NCBI GenBank assembly: GCA_948099385.1
Contig: CANUEZ040000179.1
Span: 10,930,001-10,994,000, forward strand
Reading direction: 5' to 3'
DNA: 64,000 nucleotides
Origin: Fasciola hepatica
Taxonomy: Eukaryota; Platyhelminthes; Trematoda; Plagiorchiida; Fasciolidae
The notes beneath the pieces are model-generated. The model was given only the letters and a program-made list of their open reading frames with translations. It searched no databases and was not told where the DNA came from. Each line of letters starts with the position of its first letter. Positions within the stretch are counted from its first letter, which is position 1. Shown here piece after piece: positions 1-12,171 of the stretch. A program made the position numbers and the translations under genes.

Positions 1-395
1 TCAAAGGCACCTGCTCCACGTTCTGGGTGGAGTAGGCTCGCCGGAGACTGAGCTATAATGCTGCAGGCTAGCAGAGTTGCGTCCAGCGGTTGGGCCATTT
101 TGTATGCATTCTAAAGGATTATTGGTTTGGAAGTTGGTGTGGCAGTGTTGGGATACTAAGAAAAACCTAGAGCTTTAAGGTTGAAAGGATCCAGAAATGG
201 CAGCCCTTGATCTAGTTTGCTTACGCAGTCTGCAGTTCAGCACCGAGGCGGTAAGGTGGGATCGAAAGAACAATGAGAGGTAATGGGACTGTTACCCTGC
301 TAGCATAGCACTATTTTTGTTACGGTCTCTTCCGGTATAGTGGTCACTCTATATTGGATGGTTCCTGAGGGGCCTAATTCGGGGTGGCTAATTCG
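1..395 (-). mobile_element. LINE-C-type fragment nested in BEL copy A
   Basis: This stretch is the mirror image of 9583-9977, which continues in copy B into a LINE-C-like 3' region ending near 11285. It sits where the BEL polyprotein should run from the protease into the RT, and contains no BEL coding sequence. I infer that it is the end of the same nested LINE fragment. The right boundary, near the codons for REPQLRIEYTR, is approximate. Both BEL copies share this insertion, so it predates the event that made the arms alike. Confidence 0.5.
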
Positions 396-3300
396 GGAAC
401 CACAACTAAGGATAGAATACACACGAGCCATGCAACATAACATCGACTTGGGTTACATGGAAAGAGTAGATACAGCGGTTATCAGTGCAAATTTGAGGTG
501 GTACCTGCCCCGTAACCCGGTCGTGAGCCCAAAGAAACCGGGGAAGGTCACAGTGGTTTTCGACTGTGCCGCGAAATGTCAGGCTGTGTCACTGAACGAC
601 CATATACTACAGGGCCCAAACTGAACAGCACCACTAGTCGAAGTTTTATGTTGTTTTCGGCTAGGAAAAGTAGCCGTCTCTGCGGACATACGTGTAATGT
701 TTCTACAAGTGAAGATGCCCGTTAAGGATAGGGGCGCCTTCCGTCTCCTCTCGTGGCCCGAGAACGACACAAATCGCGCACCTGACGAATACAGGCTGAC
801 CGTGCACCCATTTGGGACGGTATCATCCCCCTTCTGTGCCAATTTTACCCTCCGGGAAACCCTCAATCGTTTCGGAGACACCAGCAGTGTGCTAGGAAGA
901 GCAATGGACCACTTCTACGTGAACGATTTCTTGTGCTCCTTTGACGATCCAAATGCTGCTATTCTTTATATGACCGAACTGATCGCCACTCTAAGTGCCG
1001 GAGGATTCAACCTCACTAAATGGACTTCGAACAACCAAGAAGTGCTCAATGTTATCCCGAAGTCCGAGAAAATGGCGTGTAAGAAAGAGCTTTTGGGATC
1101 CCCTTCACAAACGGAGCGCACTCTTGGGCTTCAGTGGAAACCCAGAGGTGACTAATTCATTTTCACTCTAGACCCACCCAGACGACCAGTCACACGGCGA
1201 GAGATCCTATCATCAGTCTCAAGCCTTCATGATCCCCTGGGTTTTGTTTCGCCATGGTTGTTACCGGGAAAGTGCTTGCTGCAATCGCTGTGCCAAAGAG
1301 GGACGGGTTGAGACGAACCTCTCCAGGATGACGGCGATAAGCGATGGTGCGACTGGCTGCACAGCCTGGAGAAACTTGGGGAGATAAAAATACAAAGACG
1401 CTTAACAGGTATCAAGTGCACAAACGATGCCCAACTCCACTTATTCTCCGATGCATCAGAAATAGGCTACGGGATGGTTGCTTACGGCTGCTGGGTTGAC
1501 GCAAATGGTGGGCGGCACAGCCAGATACTATTCGCAAAGGCGAGAGTGGCTCCACTGGAAACGGTGTCGATTCCAAGGCTGGAACTGACGGCAGCAGTAC
1601 TGGCCGTGAAATCCGCGAAGCTGATTAGGAGATGCTTTGATCGGATAAACTGAGAACCAAACTTTTGGACGAACTCGGCCATGGTACTTCATTACATAAG
1701 CAACACTACCACTCGTTTTAACACTTTCGTGGCCAAAAGACTCACTATAATCCACGAGTCGACTAAAACCGATCAATAGCACCATGTACAAGCTGCCAGT
1801 AACCCAGCCGACTTCTGCTCAGGGGGCCTGAAGACACTAAAGAGGTTGCGGATGTGGACAATGAGACCGGACTTCCTAACTGCAGCTAAAGAGATGTGGT
1901 CAACTCTATTAATACCTAAGGCTGATGATGGTGATATCGAGACTAAAAAACTGATACTGGCTATAAACTTCACGGGAAGCCTAAGCCTGATAGAAAAACT
2001 GTGCCAATTCCACAACCGGACAAAATTGTTAAGAGCCGTGGTCTGGTGGACACGGTACAAAGCACTCTTATTGTTTATAAAAGGCGCAAGACCACAAAAC
2101 ACATTGAACGTGGGTACGATACTACCGGGCGAGCTGAATCAATCCGAACTCGACGTTCTACACCTACTACAACTAGGCGCTTTCCCGTCCGAGGCCCGCG
2201 AGCTAGTCAGAATAGATGATAACACCAAAGGAAGCAGGCTGTTACACAGTAGTATCCGAGCACTAAACCTCATGCAAACCAAAGGACTGCTGAGAATTGA
2301 AGGGCGGCTGACGAATTCAAACCTAGAGTATGAAACAAAACACCCCATAATAATCCCCGGTGACCACTACATAACGAGATGCCTGATAGACCATGTACAT
2401 CGGGAAGAGGGACACGCAGGCCTGAATCACTTATTGAACAATATACGCCGACGATTTTGGGTGACAAGGGGACCAGAAAAGGCCAAGCGAGTCATAGGCA
2501 ACTGCGTTACTTGTCGTCGCCGGGGAGCGGTAACAGGCCAACAAATGATGGCCCCCCTTCCAGCCGTAAGAGTCCAACCGGGATGGTGCCCGTTCGTAGA
2601 AATTGGCGTAGACTGCTTTGGCCCGTTACTTGTACGACAGCAAAGGAACACCCAAAAGAGGTATGGCTGCCTGATAACATGCCTACAATCCAGAGCAGTC
2701 CACCTCGATGTGGTGCATAGCATGAAAACCGATTCATTCCTAATGGCCCTTCAAAGGTTCATCGCGAGGCGGGGCGTCCCCAAGAATGTATACTCCGAAA
2801 ATGGCTCAAACTTCTTTGGGGCTCATAAAGAGTTAGAGAAATGGTGAAGCCGCTTGGACCACGCCAAAATACAAAACAAGACCTTAGCAAAGGGGATAGA
2901 ATGGCACTTCAACCCACCTTATGCCAGTCATCATGGTGGCGTTTGGGAAAGGCTGATACCATCAACTAGGAGAATACTCACAGCCCTGGCCTCACAACAA
3001 ATCCTCGATGACGAGACGCTGACTACTTTACTAACAGAAGTGGAACGCATATTGAATAACAGACCCCCGATGCCGATCGTCCCAGACCCGGAAGGCGAAC
3101 CGGCACTCACCCCCGACGACCTGTTAATACTTCAGTCAAACGCAGGAGCAACCACCCCAAAAACCCTGCGTGGGACGTACGTTGTTGGATGGAAACAAGT
3201 GAACCCCCTGGCACAGGCTTTCTGGAAACGATGGACGAGGGAGTAATTACCGACACTGCAGCTTCGGCAGAAGTGGATCTCCAAACAGAGGTCGTTCAGA

Positions 3301-3535
3301 CGTGGCGACGTGGTCATCCTCGTGGAGAGCCACCTACATAAAGACGATTGGCCGGTTGGAGTGATCAAGGGTTGTCCTAAAGAAATCGATGGTCTCGTGC
3401 GCACGGTAGTGGTGAGGACGAACAAAGGAGACGTATTGTGAGATATACATAAAATACGTCTACTTGGAGGCGACAGTGATGCGGGCGAGGTCGACGCTAC
3501 CGACCGAGCTATACCCATGTCTGCTGATACCAGAT
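385..3535 (+). pseudogene. BEL/Pao pol (RT, RNase H, integrase), copy A, inactive
   Basis: Broken pol reading frame of a BEL/Pao element. The RT region (385-1155) includes a VVFDCAAK and SLNDHILQGPN block. The active-site box, expected as YVDD, reads YVND at 916-927, so the first catalytic Asp is Asn. RNase H follows (SDASEIGYGM near 1446, PRLELTAAV near 1575). Integrase starts near 2340 with a His/Cys zinc-binding part (HREEGH ... CVTCRRR), then VDCFGP near 2610. SENG at 2794-2805 stands where families normally have SDNG, so the second acidic residue is Glu. GGVWERL near 2940 supplies the last Glu. In-frame stops occur at 622, 1153, 1651 and 2845. A GDVVILVESH block near 3303 marks the C-terminal domain. 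Confidence 0.85.
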
Positions 3536-4127
3536 GAAGCCGAATTCATTTACTCATCCCTCATGTATTCCCCTGTAGGACCCAACCCCCTACAACATCT
3601 TTGAAGTATATTGTGTTTAATTTCATACAGCATTTACGATGTACTATGGAGCTAATTGTCCAAACCTTAGCTCACCACACGACACGACACTGCACGTAGA
3701 AGTGACGAGGATAAAGTCACGCACACATGCCTACATTTTACTCGTTTTTGCCACACAGCCTTTTGTTGACATTGCAGAAAGTCCTCCTTTGATGTGCAGT
3801 CATATCTGTGATTCCATTGCACGCCCCGGCACGTACACATACACACACACACTCAGTCAAGCACATACATCCAGGACAGGACGGCCTTTCCAAGGACAGC
3901 ATCGATGTGCCCACTCCATGCCCGCCATCGGTCGTTTGGTCTTGTGGAAGACGTAGACTAGCCTCATGCCTATGTAGCCAATGGGTTAGGTGCGACCAGC
4001 AGTAGAACGTTGACGACGAGCATTAGGCGCGCGCACTGACAGCAGGGCCTAGGTAGGTAGAAAGAATCAGTACCTTTATACCAAACCTTTGACTCTGCTA
4101 AGGATCCAGGAGGATTTTGGTGGGCGG
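3536..4127 (+). other. BEL copy A region between pol and 3' LTR
   Basis: About 590 bases with no convincing gene. It contains a CA-rich run near 3838-3855 and ends in a purine-rich stretch (GGAGGATTTTGGTGGGCGG) directly before the LTR, which is where a polypurine tract is expected. The mirror image is 5851-6442 in copy B. Confidence 0.6.
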
Positions 4128-4504
4128 TGTAACAACCGGTCGTGGAAAATCCCCCTTTAACCCTCGCGATTCAGTGTTCTTCCCAACATCACTCATTTGC
4201 CTACACTATTGACTTGTCTTTACGAACTGGTTGTTTCTATGGTCCAATTGTTGTTTGTTCGCGCCCAGAGCGCTACTTTGGCACATCCTTGTTCAGGACC
4301 TGCGTGACGCACGTGCTGTCTGCTCACACGCTGCTATTCGGTTTCTCGTTGTTGAGTCCTTGTGATCGCATTATTGGGGTTTGTATTCTTTTTGATGTAG
4401 TTGTTCATGTAATAATCTAGTATCGTAGGGTATCATGGATAATCGTCTTTTGATTTCGGGATCCGTTGCGAATTTGGCTACGTATTGCTCAAACGTTCGT
4501 TACA
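4128..4504 (+). repeat. BEL/Pao 3' LTR of copy A
   Basis: A 377-bp LTR starting TGTAAC and ending GTTACA. It is essentially identical in reverse complement to 5474-5850, the 3' LTR of copy B, and clearly more different from 13413-13788, the 5' LTR of copy B. The U5 end of this LTR matches the 3' LTR of B rather than its 5' LTR, which matters for the origin of the inverted pair. Confidence 0.88.
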
Positions 4505-4509
4505 TTCCA

Positions 4510-5081
4510 TATCCTACTACTCTAAGAAGGGTGCACAGATTGGGGACATTGTAGTCTCCACTTGGGAACAAAGGCGTACATCTTGTGAGACCAATCCTAG
4601 TGGAGTTCGCTGATGGGGCCATCCGGGATAAACTGCTGGCGAGGGCAGTAATAGTGGCTAACGTGACCAAGGGTAGGTACCAAATTGTGCCAGACAGGCG
4701 TAGAGTAAGGCCTGGTGGTCTAGCTCCGGGGGTAACCTTGCTCGACCAGCCAGGGTGCTAGTGAGAAACCAACCATTTCAGCGTAATGCCGCACTCGGCT
4801 CTCAGGCCCCGACTCCGACAGTATTAAAGAGGCCGCTTGCGGGGTCACAAATGGTAGTAAGTGAAGACGCGATAGAAGACAAAAATAGGCAGTATTGTCC
4901 GAAGGTGGATGACAGCGCGACCCATGTCAGTCTGGGTGTTGTGGAAACTCCCGTAGAGATGGACTTGGATTCATCGGAAGTTCTGGATCGTCAACCGGCG
5001 TCATGCACACCATTGGGGACATCCGAAGCAAAAAGCTTTTCACCATCTCAGGGGCTGCGTCTGAGAACCAGACAGGAGTAA
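4510..5081 (+). pseudogene. LINE-1 ORF1, C-terminal remnant
   Basis: Remnant of the first ORF of a CR1-type LINE. Reading through stops and a frame change gives a conserved block (LVRPILVEFADGAIRDKLL, near 4575-4635) of the kind found in LINE ORF1 RNA-binding regions. A low-complexity C-terminus follows (4755-5081, ending LRLRTRQE then TAA). It lies immediately 5' of the endonuclease part of ORF2, as expected. The 5' half is cut off by the BEL copy A LTR at 4504. Confidence 0.55.
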
Positions 5082-5117
5082 AAAAATAAGAGACTCCTAA
5101 GCGACGGAGCAAACGCT

Positions 5118-5473
5118 GTGGTGTTATATACTAACGCGTGTGGTACAAGAAACAAATGGGCGCAACTCGCCAAAACCGCTGACGATCAGAAAGCGTCAAT
5201 AGTTGCCGTTACAAAAACGTGGCTTTCTAAAGAAAACCATGTGCCAGGCCCAATAACTAACAGTTTTGCAGTCTACAAACGGGATCCAGAACAGGATCAC
5301 CTTGGTGGAGGAGTAGCCATCCTCGTTAGGTCAGGTAAAAACCACCTTGAGTCTCAGACCAAGATGTGCACTCGTAATGTCCAGTGATGCGCCGATACGA
5401 TCATCCTTCCAGGCAGAAGAGTTAACGTTGTCTGTGTCTACAGGGCACCAAGAACTAACCACGAAGAAGACTT
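5118..5473 (+). pseudogene. LINE-1 ORF2 start: APE-type endonuclease, N-terminal half
   Basis: N-terminal half of the apurinic-like endonuclease of a CR1-type LINE. Visible motifs are YTNACGTRNKWAQL (the N-R-K motif at the start of the domain), IVAVTKTWLS (normally ALTETWL, so the catalytic Glu is Lys here), GGGVAILVR, and VVCVYRAPRTNHEED after an in-frame stop at 5385. The frame runs straight into the BEL LTR at 5474 and resumes at 13789 with VGDFS, so BEL copy B sits inside this gene. Confidence 0.8.
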
Positions 5474-5850
5474 TGTAACGAACGTTTGAGCAATACGTAG
5501 CCAAATTCGCAACGGATCCCGAAATCAAAAGACGATTATCCATGATACCCTACGATACTAGATTATTACATGAACAACTACATCAAAAAGAATACAAACC
5601 CCAATAATGCGATCACAAGGACTCAACAACGAGAAACCGAATAGCAGCGTGTGAGCAGACAGCACGTGCGTCACGCAGGTCCTGAACAAGGATGTGCCAA
5701 AGTAGCGCTCTGGGCGCGAACAAACAACAATTGGACCATAGAAACAACCAGTTCGTAAAGACAAGTCAATAGTGTAGGCAAATGAGTGATGTTGGGAAGA
5801 ACACTGAATCGCGAGGGTTAAAGGGGGATTTTCCACGACCGGTTGTTACA
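5474..5850 (-). repeat. BEL/Pao 3' LTR of copy B
   Basis: A 377-bp LTR with TGTAAC/GTTACA ends on the plus strand. It is the mirror of 4128-4504 with essentially no differences, and close to 13413-13788 with about 18 differences and one indel. Confidence 0.9.
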
Positions 5851-6442
5851 CCGCCCACCAAAATCCTCCTGGATCCTTAGCAGAGTCAAAGGTTTGGTAT
5901 AAAGGTACTGATTCTTTCTACCTACCTAGGCCCTGCTGTCAGTGCGCGCGCCTAATGCTCGTCGTCAACGTTCTACTGCTGGTCGCACCTAACCCATTGG
6001 CTACATAGGCGTGAGGCTAGTCTACGTCTTCCACAAGACCAAACGACCGATGGCGGGCATGGAGTGGGCACATCGATGCTGTCCTTGGAAAGGCCGTCCT
6101 GTCCTGGATGTATGTGCTTGACTGAGTGTGTGTGTGTATGTGTACGTGCCGGGGCGTGCAATGGAATCACAGATATGACTGCACATCAAAGGAGGACTTT
6201 CTGCAATGTCAACAAAAGGCTGTGTGGCAAAAACGAGTAAAATGTAGGCATGTGTGCGTGACTTTATCCTCGTCACTTCTACGTGCAGTGTCGTGTCGTG
6301 TGGTGAGCTAAGGTTTGGACAATTAGCTCCATAGTACATCGTAAATGCTGTATGAAATTAAACACAATATACTTCAAAGATGTTGTAGGGGGTTGGGTCC
6401 TACAGGGGAATACATGAGGGATGAGTAAATGAATTCGGCTTC

Positions 6443-9400
6443 ATCTGGTATCAGCAGACATGGGTATAGCTCGGTCGGTAGCGTCGACCTCGCCCGCATC
6501 ACTGTCGCCTCCAAGTAGACGTATTTTATGTATATCTCACAATACGTCTCCTTTGTTCGTCCTCACCACTACCGTGCGCACGAGACCATCGATTTCTTTA
6601 GGACAACCCTTGATCACTCCAACCGGCCAATCGTCTTTATGTAGGTGGCTCTCCACGAGGATGACCACGTCGCCACGTCTGAACGACCTCTGTTTGGAGA
6701 TCCACTTCTGCCGAAGCTGCAGTGTCGGTAATTACTCCCTCGTCCATCGTTTCCAGAAAGCCTGTGCCAGGGGGTTCACTTGTTTCCATCCAACAACGTA
6801 CGTCCCACGCAGGGTTTTTGGGGTGGTTGCTCCTGCGTTTGACTGAAGTATTAACAGGTCGTCGGGGGTGAGTGCCGGTTCGCCTTCCGGGTCTGGGACG
6901 ATCGGCATCGGGGGTCTGTTATTCAATATGCGTTCCACTTCTGTTAGTAAAGTAGTCAGCGTCTCGTCATCGAGGATTTGTTGTGAGGCCAGGGCTGTGA
7001 GTATTCTCCTAGTTGATGGTATCAGCCTTTCCCAAACGCCACCATGATGACTGGCATAAGGTGGGTTGAAGTGCCATTCTATCCCCTTTGCTAAGGTCTT
7101 GTTTTGTATTTTGGCGTGGTCCAAGCGGCTTCACCATTTCTCTAACTCTTTATGAGCCCCAAAGAAGTTTGAGCCATTTTCGGAGTATACATTCTTGGGG
7201 ACGCCCCGCCTCGCGATGAACCTTTGAAGGGCCATTAGGAATGAATCGGTTTTCATGCTATGCACTACATCGAGGTGGACTGCTCTGGATTGTAGGCATG
7301 TTATCAGGCAGCCATACCTCTTTTGGGTGTTCCTTTGCTGTCGTACAAGTAACGGGCCAAAGCAGTCTACGCCAATTTCCACGAACGGGCACCATTCCGG
7401 TTGGACTCTTACGGCTGGAAGGGGGGCCATCATTTGTTGGCCTGTTACCGCTCCCCGGCGACGACAAGTAACGCAGTTGCCTATGACTCGCTTGGCCTTT
7501 TCTGGTCCCCTTGTCACCCAAAATCGTCGGCGTATATTGTTCAATAAGTGATTCAGGCCTGCGTGTCCCTCTTCCCGATGTACATGGTCTATCAGGCATC
7601 TCGTTATGTAGTGGTCACCGGGGATTATTATGGGGTGTTTTGTTTCATACTCTAGGTTTGAATTCGTCAGCCGCCCTTCAATTCTCAGCAGTCCTTTGGT
7701 TTGCATGAGGTTTAGTGCTCGGATACTACTGTGTAACAGCCTGCTTCCTTTGGTGTTATCATCTATTCTGACTAGCTCGCGGGCCTCGGACGGGAAAGCG
7801 CCTAGTTGTAGTAGGTGTAGAACGTCGAGTTCGGATTGATTCAGCTCGCCCGGTAGTATCGTACCCACGTTCAATGTGTTTTGTGGTCTTGCGCCTTTTA
7901 TAAACAATAAGAGTGCTTTGTACCGTGTCCACCAGACCACGGCTCTTAACAATTTTGTCCGGTTGTGGAATTGGCACAGTTTTTCTATCAGGCTTAGGCT
8001 TCCCGTGAAGTTTATAGCCAGTATCAGTTTTTTAGTCTCGATATCACCATCATCAGCCTTAGGTATTAATAGAGTTGACCACATCTCTTTAGCTGCAGTT
8101 AGGAAGTCCGGTCTCATTGTCCACATCCGCAACCTCTTTAGTGTCTTCAGGCCCCCTGAGCAGAAGTCGGCTGGGTTACTGGCAGCTTGTACATGGTGCT
8201 ATTGATCGGTTTTAGTCGACTCGTGGATTATAGTGAGTCTTTTGGCCACGAAAGTGTTAAAACGAGTGGTAGTGTTGCTTATGTAATGAAGTACCATGGC
8301 CGAGTTCGTCCAAAAGTTTGGTTCTCAGTTTATCCGATCAAAGCATCTCCTAATCAGCTTCGCGGATTTCACGGCCAGTACTGCTGCCGTCAGTTCCAGC
8401 CTTGGAATCGACACCGTTTCCAGTGGAGCCACTCTCGCCTTTGCGAATAGTATCTGGCTGTGCCGCCCACCATTTGCGTCAACCCAGCAGCCGTAAGCAA
8501 CCATCCCGTAGCCTATTTCTGATGCATCGGAGAATAAGTGGAGTTGGGCATCGTTTGTGCACTTGATACCTGTTAAGCGTCTTTGTATTTTTATCTCCCC
8601 AAGTTTCTCCAGGCTGTGCAGCCAGTCGCACCATCGCTTATCGCCGTCATCCTGGAGAGGTTCGTCTCAACCCGTCCCTCTTTGGCACAGCGATTGCAGC
8701 AAGCACTTTCCCGGTAACAACCATGGCGAAACAAAACCCAGGGGATCATGAAGGCTTGAGACTGATGATAGGATCTCTCGCCGTGTGACTGGTCGTCTGG
8801 GTGGGTCTAGAGTGAAAATGAATTAGTCACCTCTGGGTTTCCACTGAAGCCCAAGAGTGCGCTCCGTTTGTGAAGGGGATCCCAAAAGCTCTTTCTTACA
8901 CGCCATTTTCTCGGACTTCGGGATAACATTGAGCACTTCTTGGTTGTTCGAAGTCCATTTAGTGAGGTTGAATCCTCCGGCACTTAGAGTGGCGATCAGT
9001 TCGGTCATATAAAGAATAGCAGCATTTGGATCGTCAAAGGAGCACAAGAAATCGTTCACGTAGAAGTGGTCCATTGCTCTTCCTAGCACACTGCTGGTGT
9101 CTCCGAAACGATTGAGGGTTTCCCGGAGGGTAAAATTGGCACAGAAGGGGGATGATACCGTCCCAAATGGGTGCACGGTCAGCCTGTATTCGTCAGGTGC
9201 GCGATTTGTGTCGTTCTCGGGCCACGAGAGGAGACGGAAGGCGCCCCTATCCTTAACGGGCATCTTCACTTGTAGAAACATTACACGTATGTCCGCAGAG
9301 ACGGCTACTTTTCCTAGCCGAAAACAACATAAAACTTCGACTAGTGGTGCTGTTCAGTTTGGGCCCTGTAGTATATGGTCGTTCAGTGACACAGCCTGAC

Positions 9401-9593
9401 ATTTCGCGGCACAGTCGAAAACCACTGTGACCTTCCCCGGTTTCTTTGGGCTCACGACCGGGTTACGGGGCAGGTACCACCTCAAATTTGCACTGATAAC
9501 CGCTGTATCTACTCTTTCCATGTAACCCAAGTCGATGTTATGTTGCATGGCTCGTGTGTATTCTATCCTTAGTTGTGGTTCCCGAATTAGCCA
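6443..9593 (-). pseudogene. BEL/Pao pol (RT, RNase H, integrase), copy B, inactive
   Basis: Mirror image of the pol remnant in copy A, with the same domains, the same internal stops and the same catalytic changes (YVND in RT, SENG in integrase). The only protein difference I found is PEWCPF in place of PGWCPF, at the start of the integrase core. Shared lesions show that both copies descend from one already defective sequence, or have been made alike since. Confidence 0.85.
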
Positions 9594-11285
9594 CCCCGAA
9601 TTAGGCCCCTCAGGAACCATCCAATATAGAGTGACCACTATACCGGAAGAGACCGTAACAAAAATAGTGCTATGCTAGCAGGGTAACAGTCCCATTACCT
9701 CTCATTGTTCTTTCGATCCCACCTTACCGCCTCGGTGCTGAACTGCAGACTGCGTAAGCAAACTAGATCAAGGGCTGCCATTTCTGGATCCTTTCAACCT
9801 TAAAGCTCTAGGTTTTTCTTAGTATCCCAACACTGCCACACCAACTTCCAAACCAATAATCCTTTAGAATGCATACAAAATGGCCCAACCGCTGGACGCA
9901 ACTCTGCTAGCCTGCAGCATTATAGCTCAGTCTCCGGCGAGCCTACTCCACCCAGAACGTGGAGCAGGTGCCTTTGACTGCTTAAATGAACTTTATCTTT
10001 GCCTCATTCACATAAACCCAACCGGTTCATTACTGTTGTCGTCATATATTACCCTAACCCACAGCTGGAACCACGTCCAGACTGTAATCCCTATTTATTT
10101 TAGGTTCGTCGCCTCCCGTTATTTCTGTCGCCAAACTGGATAACCAAAGATGCCACTATGACTCGTACCGACGGGAACCCAAGTGGGACCTTTCATATCA
10201 TCTGGGACCGCAAGCAAGCCACGCGGCAGGAAATACCCCCAACTGCCTATCGTATTGATTAGGGTTTTCTAACACAAAACCTCTCCTGCCGATATCAACA
10301 TTACAGCCAATACAAGTACCAGTTCACGCGCAACCTGCCAAAATACCAGTCGTCATTTACATCCGTCATATCTCGCCGCACTGGACTGATTGACCGACAC
10401 ATATCCTTCACCTCACCAGACGAACTATACCCATAGAATGTAGTACATTACCAGTAACGACGCCGAATAACACTGGAGCTCAATGCGTCAATGCACACAT
10501 ATATGTATATATATATATATATATATAATCTGTCAGTCAAACAGCATAATATTGCCCGAGTCAATGAGGAGATTCTCCACTTTAATATCTGTTGCAACAG
10601 TCCGCTTTTCGCTCGATTCGTGTCCGGCTGGAAATTGATCCTCCACTTTTCTAGGGCCCTCCAGTTGCACTTTCACATTTCTGAATGGTACAGGTTACTG
10701 ATCGTGAAATTTAACTCACCCTCATATGGATCTTTTGTTACTTCCACACTCACCAAAGTACAAAAATGTACATTCATAAAATTGGTTTCATGTCTCCTTG
10801 TTTCATAACTCATTCCTTATAATGAACCCCGGTAGAACCGACATTCAGGGTTTGCATCAGCTTCATGGTTTGCTATTCTCTTCGCACGCATCAATTTCCC
10901 CGAGTGTACTTCCATACAATCTCTTTTTCTTCCTATTTGAAACTTCGCTGTTCGCAGATACCCGGTAAACCGCCGTTTTTCATGGCTTGCATCATTTCCG
11001 TTGATAATGCAATTTTAGCAGCACGAATGAACTTACTATTCGATATCCCCACTGTGCGCCACCGTCCAGCGCAAAACCGAAACCGGTTCAAAGTTGGCGC
11101 GGAAACCATTATTAGAGTGATTCATATAAAATATCACTGGCTATGTTTTTCTACAGCTGGCACTCTTGACTTTTATACCTGAAGTTTGTGACTGTTTCAT
11201 TTTACTGAGTAACGCTGCACACCATGATCATGCGCCTGCGCATGTGTCTCGACCATAGCCGAGAAATATACCATTATTAGTATTA
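9583..11285 (+). mobile_element. LINE-C-type 3' region nested in BEL copy B
   Basis: This interrupts the BEL polyprotein: upstream coding ends ...KRLGFLKT near 11286 and downstream coding resumes REPQLRIEYTR near 9590. The insert is non-coding and resembles the 3' region of LINE-C in the same orientation. Shared blocks include ACCCACAGCTGGAAC-CTCCAGACTG (10057 and 19729), the GTCCAG...CGAAACC block (11066 and 20655), and the end GCATGTGTNTNGACC...GAAATATAC (11240-11270 and 20846-20878). It ends in an ATT-rich tail (11270-11285). An AT run lies at 10499-10528. I read it as a 5'-truncated LINE insertion in an older BEL element. Confidence 0.7.
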
Positions 11286-12171
11286 TTAGCCCGGTTTTGA
11301 GGAAGCCTAATCTTTTCAAAGCCATTTCTCGGCTGTTTGGCATGGGTTGCATGTTAGATCTCCACGGGATAAGAACCTCGAAACGACCCTTCGCGTACTT
11401 GACGTTCTCGGCCACCATTTTCAAAGCCAACCTATCTTCTTGTGATGGGGCATCTCTGTCCATGGCCAGGTCGGCAAATTCGGTGTTATACAATTGTTGG
11501 AATGCCTGTTCAATGTTCGTCGTTTCCACCGAAATGCAGCTGATTTGTTTGCCGCATCTGCCGTCCGTACTACCATATACAGTCCAACCGAATATGGTGC
11601 ATACTGCATAGGGTGCTTTGCGGCTTCCTATCTTTTGATCCAGGACCCAATGAGCTTCCGGTATATCGCAGCCGATCAGCAGATCAATTTCGTTACTCTG
11701 CCACTCCTCGATCGTAGTCCCGTCGAGATGTGGCCACTGAGTCAGAATCGATTGCACTGACTGAGGTGCTCTCATCGGCAGGTCCTTTATGGTGAATGCT
11801 TCTTGGGTTTCTGCTCTATTGTTGTCGACCAAGGAAGCGAGTTGTAGGTGCAGTTTGGTCGACTGGATGACCTGGGTGCCACTCACTGTGCTCACTGCTA
11901 ATGAAGATTGATTCCCTCTAATCCCATATCTCTCTGCGAACTCCTTCCTTACTAGCGTGGTATCCGAGCCACTATCTATGAAGGCCAACACTTTGGCCAC
12001 TCCTGTTGGGGTCACTACTCCCACGGCGACTACGCCTATACGTACTGGTTTTTTGGCAGATCGTGATGTTGAACAAATCACACTGGGCTTTGTGCTCGCC
12101 TCGGGTAAGGTTACTCTCGCCTGATGCAGCAGCCGATGGTGTCTGCCCGTGCAGCCCTCGTAACCACATCA
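11286..12171 (-). pseudogene. BEL/Pao aspartic protease region, copy B
   Basis: Retroviral-type aspartic protease of the Pao (A17) group. The active-site block reads AFIDSGSDTTLVRKEF (about 12000-11955), matching the family D-S/T-G motif. Downstream blocks LLIGCDIPEAHWV and FGWTVYG are typical of Pao proteases. It is linked in frame to gag through one TGA near 12167 where Trp is likely ancestral. The frame continues as MALKRLGFLKT and is then cut by the nested LINE at 11285. In life it would process the gag-pol polyprotein. Confidence 0.78.

Larger units (their letters stand above)
1..4504 (+). mobile_element. BEL/Pao LTR retrotransposon, copy A, 5' part outside window
   Basis: This is the right-hand part of a BEL/Pao element: pol, then the 3' LTR at 4128-4504. 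Its left end, gag, protease and 5' LTR lie outside the window. Every base pairs in reverse complement with copy B (position p matches 9978-p), with only a few substitutions seen by eye. Homology stops exactly at the LTR end at 4504, where LINE-1 sequence begins. The element carries many stops and cannot be autonomous. Family assignment rests on the Pao-type RT, RNase H and integrase order and on the gag/protease found in copy B. Confidence 0.88.

Noticed and set aside
4142..4420. 92-codon ORF in the LTR (and its mirror at 5558-5836, and 13502-13774)
   Set aside because: It lies entirely inside the LTR and has no recognisable domain. Its conservation reflects LTR identity, so I do not call a gene.
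1..9977. The inverted BEL arms as a plain hairpin or read-chimera artefact
   Set aside because: A foldback artefact would not normally break exactly at both LTR ends around a 969-bp LINE segment that is continuous in frame with 13789. It cannot be fully excluded without reads, so the check is given as a finding.
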